Below are positions 8,100 through 13,866 of a stretch of 14,558 nucleotides of DNA, piece by piece. The translations under genes were made by a program, and so were the position numbers. This stretch comes from DATMQA01 sp035566895 (lineage in GTDB: Bacteria > Verrucomicrobiota > Verrucomicrobiia > Limisphaerales > UBA8199): NCBI GenBank assembly GCA_035566895.1, contig DATMQA010000177.1, forward strand, positions 1-14,558. Reading direction: 5' to 3'. The notes beneath the pieces are model-generated. The model was not told where the DNA came from and ran no database searches. It saw only the letters and a program-made list of their open reading frames with translations. Numbering within the stretch: the stretch's first letter is position 1; each line of letters begins with the position of its first letter.

Positions 8100-9815
8100 A
8101 TGAAAACAAAAATGCGGAATCGGATGGTTCGCCCGTCCTTGGTTTTCCTTGCGCTGCTGGCCTGCGGTTTGCTGGTTCCGTGGAGGGCGATCGCCGGGGG
8201 AGAGTGGACCAAGCTCAACCAAGGCGCGCCCGGCCCCGTCAACATGATGCTCCTGCTCTCCGATGGTACCGTCATGGCCCAGAACACCGGCGGGAACGCC
8301 TGGTACCGGCTTACCCCCAATAACGGCAGTTACATCGATGGCACTTGGACAACTCGCCGGCCGATGACCTCCACGCGCCTGTATTATGCCTCGGCCGTCC
8401 TGCGGGATGGGAGAGTTCTGGTCGCGGGTGCAGAGTATGGGAGTGGGTGGAATAATGCCGAGATTTATGATCCCGCCACAGATAACTGGAGTCCATCGAC
8501 CGTGCCGGCTGGCTTGATCACGCAGAACAACAACCCGCAGCCACCCAAGTTTCAAAATACAGCGGGGTTCACGGATTCGATCTGCAAGATCCTGCCCGAT
8601 GGCACCGTGATGGTGGCGCCAAACTTTCCCACCACCCCGGGCGGCACCTTAATCTTTAATCCCGGCGCAAATTCCTGGTCAGCGGGCCCGGTCTATTCCG
8701 GAGGCCAGAACGAAGCCAGTTGGGTGAAATTGCCTGACAACAGCATTCTGACGATTGACAAAAGTACAGTAAACTCCGAACGGTTTATTCCTGCACTCAA
8801 CCAATGGACAAATGATGCGAGCGTGCCGGTGGCTTTATATGACTCTATCTCCGAGTTGGGAGCCGCTTTCCTTTTACCGGATGGACGGGCCTTCTTCCTT
8901 GGTGGGAACGGCAAAACCGCGCTTTACACTCCTTCGGGCAATTACAGTCCGGGCCAATGGGTGGCGGGTCCGGTTATTCCTGGGGGGTTGGGGTGCAGCG
9001 ATGCCGCGGCGGCGATGATGGAGCTCAATGGCAAGGTCCTTTGCGCTGTAGGGGCTGTTGGCGTATTCGCCGCGCCGACGAGTTTCTACGAGTATGACTA
9101 TCTTGACTTGACTGCGGGCCCCACTGGTTCGTTCACCCAGGTAGGTAGTCCCACCGGCGGTTTTACAGATAATGTCAGCCCGTACCAGACAATTATGCTC
9201 GTGCTGCCGGACGCGGGCATACTTTACTCCGATTCCACGACCAACCTCTACCGGTACGTTCCCACCGGCTTTCCGCGCATTTCCTCGGTTCCCATTATCA
9301 GCAGCATCACTGCGGATGGCAACGGTTCGTATCACCTGACCGGCACCGGACTCAACGGCATTTCCGAAGGCGCGGCCTATGGCGACGATGCCCAGATGGA
9401 TAGCAATTATCCCCTGGTGCGGGTGAGCGACGGCAGCGGCAACGTTTTCTACCTGCCCACCTTCTTCTGGAGTAGTACCGGGGTGAGAACCGGAAATCAG
9501 CTCGTGTCCACCGAGTTTTTTGCCTTCCAGGGACTGAACGCGGGTTTGGCGTATTCCTTGGTGGCGGTTGCCAACGGAATTAGCTCCGACCCAGTCACGT
9601 TTTACGGACCGATTTGGGTTGATTTTAACTCGGTAAACCCATTTCAGACCGGCCTTTACGATTTCCCTTACCACACCTTGGGGCAGGCAATCAGCGCTGT
9701 TCCGGCCACAGGAACAATCAACATAAAGACTGCGGGCCACACGACGGAAACCATGACCATTTCCAAACCGATGACGATTGTGGCCATAGGCGGCCCGGCT
9801 ACGATAGGCCAATGA
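8100..9815 (+). CDS. Exported kelch/galactose-oxidase-like beta-propeller protein
   Basis: A 571-residue protein from the ATG at 8100; a GTG at 8091 adds three residues. I chose 8100 because AAGAAAAG lies about 8 bases upstream and the signal peptide (MKTKMRNRMVRPSLVFLALLA..., cleavage near AIAGG) then starts normally. Below, residues are numbered from 8091. Residues about 38-395 carry kelch-type blades: DGTVMAQN, DGRVLVAGAEY followed by AEIYDPATDNW, DGTVMVAP, DGRAFFLGG and NGKVLCAVG. Residues 400-505 are an Ig/IPT-like domain (ITADGNGSYHLTGTGLNGIS, YGDDAQMDSNYP). Residues 509-574 resemble the first turns of a right-handed beta-helix (FPYHTLGQAISAVPATGTI, then ETMTISKPMTI), and the protein ends there. 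The propeller resembles galactose oxidase, but I cannot show the copper ligands, so enzymatic activity is not claimed. Probably a secreted or surface glycan-binding or structural protein, co-transcribed with its neighbours. Confidence 0.8.
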   Translation: MKTKMRNRMVRPSLVFLALLACGLLVPWRAIAGGEWTKLNQGAPGPVNMMLLLSDGTVMAQNTGGNAWYRLTPNNGSYIDGTWTTRRPMTSTRLYYASAVLRDGRVLVAGAEYGSGWNNAEIYDPATDNWSPSTVPAGLITQNNNPQPPKFQNTAGFTDSICKILPDGTVMVAPNFPTTPGGTLIFNPGANSWSAGPVYSGGQNEASWVKLPDNSILTIDKSTVNSERFIPALNQWTNDASVPVALYDSISELGAAFLLPDGRAFFLGGNGKTALYTPSGNYSPGQWVAGPVIPGGLGCSDAAAAMMELNGKVLCAVGAVGVFAAPTSFYEYDYLDLTAGPTGSFTQVGSPTGGFTDNVSPYQTIMLVLPDAGILYSDSTTNLYRYVPTGFPRISSVPIISSITADGNGSYHLTGTGLNGISEGAAYGDDAQMDSNYPLVRVSDGSGNVFYLPTFFWSSTGVRTGNQLVSTEFFAFQGLNAGLAYSLVAVANGISSDPVTFYGPIWVDFNSVNPFQTGLYDFPYHTLGQAISAVPATGTINIKTAGHTTETMTISKPMTIVAIGGPATIGQ

Positions 9816-9846
9816 ACCATTCGTCATCTAACACAACTTGGGTCGC

Positions 9847-10299
9847 ATGATTATGAAAAAGAGAACTCTAAGTTTTGCGGTGCTTTTGTTGCCGACGCTC
9901 GCCCTCTTCGCTCAAACCTACTCGATTGACTGGCATAAGGTCGCCGGCGGCGGGGGCACCAGCAGCAACGGCCAGTACCTCGTCTCCGGCACCATCGGCC
10001 AGCACGACGCCGGCGGACCGATGACCGGCGGAACCCTCTCGCTCACGGGCGGTTTCTGGTCGCTGTATGCCCTCCAAACTCCAGGTGCGCCTTTGCTGAA
10101 GATATTCCTCACCCCGACCAATACCGCCGTCATCTCCTGGCCCTCACCTTCGTTGGGTTGGAGCCCACAACAGAGCACCGACCTCAACCCCACCAACTGG
10201 GTCGCTCCGCCCGAGAGCGTCAACGACGACACCACCAACCGGTTCATCATCGTGAACCCGCCGGCAGGCAATCGCTTTTACCGGCTGGTCAAACCTTGA
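9847..10299 (+). CDS. Short exported glycine-rich protein of a Verrucomicrobiota type
   Basis: About 150 residues. The signal peptide is MKKRTLSFAVLLLPTLALFA, cleaved before QTYSIDW. The mature N-terminal half has the pattern IDWHKVAGGGGTSSNG, VSGTIGQHDAGGPMTGG and LTGGFWS, found recurrently in small secreted Verrucomicrobiota proteins. The C-terminal half (TAVISWPSPSLGWSPQQSTDL, NWV, GNRFYRLVKP) matches a short beta-sandwich-like tail that ends many exported proteins of this phylum. In-frame starts are TTG 9838, ATG 9847 and ATG 9853. None has a good Shine-Dalgarno, and 9847 or 9853 is most likely. The gene lies 31-37 bases after the kelch gene and 45 before the sigma gene. No enzyme motif is visible; a surface or matrix component is the best guess. 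Confidence 0.75.
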   Translation: MIMKKRTLSFAVLLLPTLALFAQTYSIDWHKVAGGGGTSSNGQYLVSGTIGQHDAGGPMTGGTLSLTGGFWSLYALQTPGAPLLKIFLTPTNTAVISWPSPSLGWSPQQSTDLNPTNWVAPPESVNDDTTNRFIIVNPPAGNRFYRLVKP

Positions 10300-10312
10300 A
10301 CCCTTTCGGGTT
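10299..10312 (+). other. Small hairpin just after the stop codon of the short exported protein
   Basis: AACCC and GGGTT form a 5-bp stem with loop TTTC, starting on the last base of the TGA. No T-run follows (GTGGCCTTTCG), so it is not a convincing terminator. It could lower read-through into the sigma gene or protect the mRNA 3' end. Confidence 0.3.
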
Positions 10313-10344
10313 GTGGCCTTTCGTTCCTGCGCTACCTTGGGGGC

Positions 10345-10905
10345 GTGGGCGACGTCACACACATCCTGCAGCGCGCCGAACAAGGCGACGCCAGCGCCGC
10401 CGGGCAACTGTTGCCCTTGGTTTATGAAGAACTGCGGCGTCTGGCCGCTCACAAAATGGCCAACGAAGTGCCGGGTCAAACTCTCCAACCCACCGCGCTC
10501 GTGCACGAGGCCTGGCTGCGGCTCGTCGGTAACCAGAATGTAAAGTGGGATGGTCGCGCTCATTTTTTTGCGGCCGCCGCCGAGGCCATGCGCCGTATCC
10601 TCATTGACCGCGCCCGTCGCAAACGAGCCGCGCGCCACGGTGGCGGTCAGCAACGGGTGGATATTCAGGAGATAGACCTGGCCTCTCCGGCCGGTGAGGA
10701 CCAGCTCCTGGCCGTCAACGACGCGCTCGACAAACTTGCGGGACAGCACAAAGTCGAGGCGGAGTTGGTGAAACTCCGCTACTTCGCCGGCATGACCAAT
10801 GAAGAAGCCGCGGCCGTCCTCGCCATCTCCCCGCGCACCGCCAAGTACTACTGGACCCACGCCCGCGCCTGGCTTTACCGGGAAATCACCGGACCTGAGA
10901 AATGA
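10345..10905 (+). CDS. ECF-type RNA polymerase sigma factor (Sigma70_ECF, ECF43-like)
   Basis: A 186-residue alternative sigma factor of the Sigma70_ECF family (Pfam Sigma70_ECF / TIGR02999 type), which directs RNA polymerase to specific promoters. Sigma region 2 covers about 15-95: YEELRRLAA, the family signature TLQPTALVHEAWLRL (46-60), then HFFAAAAEAMRRILIDRAR, a probable -10 recognition helix. Sigma region 4 covers about 125-182 with a helix-turn-helix (MTNEEAAAVLAISPRTAKYYW, then ARAWLY). The acidic residue that canonical ECFs have in region 2.2 is replaced by A51, preceded by T50. In the related ECF43 class such sigmas are known to be inactive until a Ser/Thr kinase phosphorylates this region. 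The start is GTG with a G-rich stretch (GGGGG, 10339-10343) immediately upstream. No anti-sigma gene is adjacent; the WD40 kinase in the same run is the obvious candidate regulator. The 3' end overlaps the opposing hydrolase gene by 20 bases. Confidence 0.92.
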   Translation: MGDVTHILQRAEQGDASAAGQLLPLVYEELRRLAAHKMANEVPGQTLQPTALVHEAWLRLVGNQNVKWDGRAHFFAAAAEAMRRILIDRARRKRAARHGGGQQRVDIQEIDLASPAGEDQLLAVNDALDKLAGQHKVEAELVKLRYFAGMTNEEAAAVLAISPRTAKYYWTHARAWLYREITGPEK

Positions 10906-12868
10906 CCGGCAGTTCGAGCAAGCTCGCGCTTTGCGCCGTGTGCCAGATGCGCTGCGTGGCTTTGACGAAGCTTTCGGGCCTGGCGTACATGATGTTGGGC
11001 ACGAAAGTCTGCGGGTTGCGGTCGTAAAGCGGAAACCAGGTTGATTGGATCTGCACCATGATCCGGTGCCCGGGCAGAAACATGTGGCTCACATTCGGCA
11101 AGCGGAGCCGATAGGGCAGCACCTTGCCGGGCTCGATGGGCTGCGGGTTTGCGGGCTCCTGCCGGTAGCGGCCTCGCAGGATGTCGGCCGAGAGCATCTG
11201 CTGGTAACCACTGAGTTTTGGCTGGTCCGGGACCTCTTCGGGCCAGACGTCGATCAACTTAACCACCCAATCAGCATCGCTTCCGCTCGTGGACGCCAAC
11301 AGCCGCGCGATGGGCTCGCCGGCGATCCGCAACGGCTCTTTGAGCGGCTCGGTCTCATAGACCAAAACGTCCGGGCGCGAAGCGGCGTAGCGTTGGTCGT
11401 CCACCAGCCATTCACCCCAGGTCGAGTCCAACCCATGGACGGACAGCGTCGGCCGCTCGCGGTACGGCACCGGCTTTGCCGGGTCCGAAACGTATTCATC
11501 GTATTCTCCCGCTGACGCTGTTGGCGGTTCGAACGCGAGTCGAGCGCCGGGGAGCAGAAAGAGATTGCGAGAATGTTCCGGGCATCCTTCGGCACACGCG
11601 CGCGGCCAGGCGTCGTAGCGATGCCACTGGTCGGCGCCCGTTTCGTACACCAGTACGCGAGGCGTGTTGGGGTTTGGCCCGTCTTTCAAATAATGGTCGA
11701 GGAAGGGCTGCATGATTGTGCGCCGGAACCACGCCGCGGTGTCGCCTTCGAAATGAATCTCGCCGATACCGCGGCCTTCGCGTCGTGCCTGGCCGTGGTT
11801 CCAGGGTCCGAGCACCAGGTGCACCATCGCGCCGGCGGGGTCCTTGCCGGCCAGCGCTTTGTAGAGAGCCGGGCCGCCGTAAATGTCCTCCTGGTCAAAA
11901 AGGCCGCACACGATCAGCATCGGCACCTGGAGCGGCTCTTTGGCCAGCAGTTTGTCCACCGCCTGGTCTTGCCAGAAGGAATCGTAGGCGGGATGCTCCG
12001 CGAGGGCGCGCCAGAACCCAAGTTGCTCCAGGCCGCGCGAGGCCGCCATCGCACCGGCGGAGCCCGCTCTCAGGTATTCATCGTACGTGTCGCGATTGCC
12101 GGACCACCACTTTTCGTCGCCCTTGCGAGTCGCTTCCTGGTCGTAAACATAATCCAGCGTGCCGTCCTGCCGAAACGCCCCGTTGTGGAACCAGTCGTCC
12201 CCGACCCAGCCGTCCACCATCGGTGCGAAGGGCACCGCCACCTTCAGCGCTGGATGCGGACGCACCGTTGACATCACTGTGGTGTAGCCCTCGTAAGACC
12301 CGCCGATGGTGCCAACGCGCCCGTTGGATTCCGGCACGTTCTTCACCAGCCAACCGATGGTATCGTACGTATCCGTCGCGTAATCCACCGCGGTAGGGTT
12401 GAGCGGACCCTTCAGCGGCCGGGTCATGACATACTCGCCCTCCGACCCATATTTGCCGCGCACATCTTGAAAAACAATGATGTAGCCGGCCGCCACCGCG
12501 GTGTCGTCCATCTGCGGGGCAACCACGGCCAGGTGCGGACTGTTGAAGCGCAATGCGCGCTTCGACGCGTTGTACGGTGTGCGGGAGAGCAGCATCGGCG
12601 CATTCGTCGCCCCTTTGGGCACGAGGATGAAGGTCTTTAACTTAACGCCATCGCGCATGGCGACCATTTCCTCCCGCTTCACATAGTCGAACGCCTCGGT
12701 CCTGGGCTTGAAAGTTTCTGGCGTATCGCTCGGCAAGCTGCCCGCAACCCCAGCGCCCCTTGCGCCGCCGTGCCAAAGCAGGGCGCAGACCGTTGTCAGC
12801 GCCGCCCAGGCTGCGAGCCGAGGAAACCTCCGCCATTCAGTTTTGTTAGCTGGTTGTTGCTTGGTCAT
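10886..12868 (-). CDS. Secreted CocE/NonD-family hydrolase, probable alpha-amino-acid ester hydrolase
   Basis: From the ATG at 12866-12868 the product is 660 residues with a signal peptide (RRFPRLAAWAALTTVCALLW..., cleavage near ARG-AG). The frame stays open to 12997, but that extension is Arg-rich, lies before the signal peptide and is unlikely to be translated. The layout is an alpha/beta-hydrolase (about 60-400) with a cap and a C-terminal jelly-roll domain, as in the S15/CocE family. Triad: S191 in GGSYEG, D325 in GLFDQED, H358 in GPWNHG. Spacings of 134 and 33 match the known alpha-amino-acid ester hydrolases (AEH) of Xanthomonas and Acetobacter. The AEH carboxylate cluster that binds the substrate's alpha-amino group is also present: D225 (in GDDWF), E327 and D328. 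AEHs hydrolyse or transfer alpha-amino acyl groups, including those of ampicillin- and cephalexin-type beta-lactams; their natural substrates are unknown. The length fits the family. No strong Shine-Dalgarno is visible. Confidence 0.88.
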   Translation of the reverse strand: MTKQQPANKTEWRRFPRLAAWAALTTVCALLWHGGARGAGVAGSLPSDTPETFKPRTEAFDYVKREEMVAMRDGVKLKTFILVPKGATNAPMLLSRTPYNASKRALRFNSPHLAVVAPQMDDTAVAAGYIIVFQDVRGKYGSEGEYVMTRPLKGPLNPTAVDYATDTYDTIGWLVKNVPESNGRVGTIGGSYEGYTTVMSTVRPHPALKVAVPFAPMVDGWVGDDWFHNGAFRQDGTLDYVYDQEATRKGDEKWWSGNRDTYDEYLRAGSAGAMAASRGLEQLGFWRALAEHPAYDSFWQDQAVDKLLAKEPLQVPMLIVCGLFDQEDIYGGPALYKALAGKDPAGAMVHLVLGPWNHGQARREGRGIGEIHFEGDTAAWFRRTIMQPFLDHYLKDGPNPNTPRVLVYETGADQWHRYDAWPRACAEGCPEHSRNLFLLPGARLAFEPPTASAGEYDEYVSDPAKPVPYRERPTLSVHGLDSTWGEWLVDDQRYAASRPDVLVYETEPLKEPLRIAGEPIARLLASTSGSDADWVVKLIDVWPEEVPDQPKLSGYQQMLSADILRGRYRQEPANPQPIEPGKVLPYRLRLPNVSHMFLPGHRIMVQIQSTWFPLYDRNPQTFVPNIMYARPESFVKATQRIWHTAQSASLLELPVISQVR

Positions 12869-12957
12869 CTCGCCGAAAGTATCGCCCGGGACGAAAACGA
12901 GGCAAGCCGCATCATCAATGTGCGTACGGACGACCGTGCGAAGTCTGTCTGCGCTTC

Positions 12958-12979
12958 TTCCTCTCCCCGGGGAGGGGAA
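12958..12979. repeat. 22-base GC-rich palindrome
   Basis: Eleven bases on each side of the CC|GG centre at 12968/12969 are complementary, apart from one T-G pair (12962/12975). The core CTCCCCGGGGAG is perfect. There is no T-run on either strand. It lies about 90 bases upstream of the hydrolase start and resembles intergenic REP-type palindromes, but no second copy is in the window. Confidence 0.6.
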
Positions 12980-13219
12980 TGCGCGGCGGCGAGCCACTCC
13001 TTGTCAGACTATTCGGGCTGTTCGACCTCGCCCGGCAAGCGGCCCGGAAACCCGCTCGTGCCGTAAGTCGACCTAAGCTCGCATCGCAGACAGCTTGTAG
13101 GCGCGTGCCCCCACGCGGCGGCACTTTTGTCGTCAGGTATAGCCCCTCTTCGCAGCTCTGTATGCGCTGGTTCACCTCCAAGTGGGCGGCAATGCGCCCG
13201 GGGACTCGGGAAATGGGCT

Positions 13220-13243
13220 GTCGGCTCGAATCCAACTCCGCCA
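13220..13243 (+). other. tRNA-3'-end-like fragment (T-arm plus CCGCCA)
   Basis: GTCGG, a 7-base loop CTCGAAT, then CCAAC form a T-arm with one C-A mismatch and a loop that differs from TTCGAAT only at its first base. TCCGCCA follows, like the end of tRNA-Ser/Leu genes. The rest of the tRNA is not recognisable: no pairing 5' acceptor strand, D-arm or anticodon arm was found in the preceding 90 bases, and the acceptor strand is about three bases short. Likely a degenerate remnant, integration-site scar or tRNA-derived repeat. Confidence 0.3.
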
Positions 13244-13274
13244 TTCTCATCGCGCCCGGGAATTGGTTCCGGTT

Positions 13275-13299
13275 TCCGGTTCGGCTTCAACGAACCGGA
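13275..13299. repeat. Perfect 9-bp hairpin over the end of the pilin-like gene
   Basis: TCCGGTTCG (13275-13283) and CGAACCGGA (13291-13299) are perfectly complementary around the loop GCTTCAA. The stop codon of the minus-strand pilin-like frame (13287-13289) lies in the loop. There is no T-run, so as a terminator it would be atypical. It is preceded by further GGTTCCGG-type repeats. Confidence 0.6.
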
Positions 13300-13682
13300 T
13301 GGCCATTCCAATCAACTCGTCCAGCTCGAACGTCTTCTTTCGGTTCGTTTATGCCGAACTCGACACAACGCAACGGGGTTGGAACAGCGGCATAATCATT
13401 GGTGGGCTCGCTCGCGTGAAAACCTGTTAGCCCAAAATCACTGCGGCCCACTCGGGCCGGATAAATCCTGCCCGCATAATTGGACCTCAGACAGCTAAGC
13501 TGGCTTGGCCTAATCAGGTCGGGTGTGGCCGCGTTGGCCGCGAGGTACGTATCGTCTCGAATGGACGTTTCGATCATCAGGATTAGTATTGTCGCAGCCA
13601 ACACTCCCACGACTAAAATCGACACCAGCAATTCAGGGGTTGTAAATGCAAACCAATGGCTCCTATGGAATCTAATCTTCAT
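13287..13682 (-). CDS. Small pilin-like protein with prepilin-type N-terminus
   Basis: 131 residues. The N-terminus has a basic leader (MKIRFHRSHWFA), then FTTPELL and a hydrophobic stretch to about residue 37, the layout of type IV pilins and type II secretion pseudopilins (normally G|FTLIELL). F13 would be mature residue +1 and E17 the conserved Glu5. Two things are unusual: the residue before the cleavage site is Ala rather than Gly, and position +4 is Pro. The mature part (119 residues) has two cysteines (C64, C106) and no recognisable domain. A good Shine-Dalgarno, AAGG, lies 6 bases before the ATG (13689-13692 on the opposite strand), which supports a real gene. The C-terminal end reads into a hairpin and may be degenerate. 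It lies between a C45 acyltransferase gene and the hydrolase gene on the same strand. Either an unusual minor pseudopilin or a decaying pilin gene. Confidence 0.5.
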   Translation of the reverse strand: MKIRFHRSHWFAFTTPELLVSILVVGVLAATILILMIETSIRDDTYLAANAATPDLIRPSQLSCLRSNYAGRIYPARVGRSDFGLTGFHASEPTNDYAAVPTPLRCVEFGINEPKEDVRAGRVDWNGHPVR

Positions 13683-13866
13683 AGCTTCCCTTCATCTGTG
13701 CTCGATCATCTCAGCAACGAGCGTAGGCCCGGGCATCGGCTCTCGGTCCGCAAACGATCCCAGACCCCAAAGGTTATACGCTTGAAACGCCAAAACCGTC
13801 GTAATTATTTCTGCGTTTGTTGATCGCTCGCTTGCACGTAGTATGAGGACAACGGAGGCTTCAGGA

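Larger units (their letters stand above)
12869..13286. other. Gene-free stretch with palindromes and a tRNA-like fragment
   Basis: About 420 bases between the hydrolase start and the pilin-like gene. Open frames exist on both strands but give Arg/Pro-rich translations with no domain, signal peptide or Shine-Dalgarno. The stretch holds a GC palindrome (12958-12979), a bulged hairpin (CCTAAGCT 13072-13079 with AGCTTGTAGG 13092-13101), a 6-bp hairpin (CGCGTG 13102-13107 with CACGCG 13112-13117) and the tRNA-3'-end-like piece at 13220-13243. The density of inverted repeats could mean a structured RNA or mobile-element debris. I match it to no known RNA family. Confidence 0.6.

Noticed and set aside
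10299..10312. Intrinsic terminator before the sigma gene
   Set aside because: The stem is only 5 bp and no T-run follows; kept only as a small hairpin.
11573..12271. 232-residue + strand frame opposite the secreted hydrolase
   Set aside because: The minus strand shows a complete AEH-type catalytic set; this frame has no domain.
12869..12997. N-terminal extension of the hydrolase frame to 12997
   Set aside because: The added 43 residues are Arg-rich and precede a normal signal peptide that starts at the ATG at 12868; part of the extension is read from the GC palindrome.
13150..13243. A functional tRNA-Ser gene
   Set aside because: Only the T-arm and CCGCCA end are recognisable; no 5' acceptor strand pairs with it, and no D-arm or anticodon arm was found.
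12979..13395. Overlapping frames on both strands (for example 12979-13395 + and 13009-13311 -)
   Set aside because: The translations contain GSNPTPP- or GFEPT-like strings, a known artefact of reading tRNA-3'-end-like DNA; no start signal or domain.
13480..13785. 101-residue + strand frame opposite the pilin-like gene
   Set aside because: No ribosome site or domain; the minus strand shows a prepilin N-terminus with a Shine-Dalgarno.
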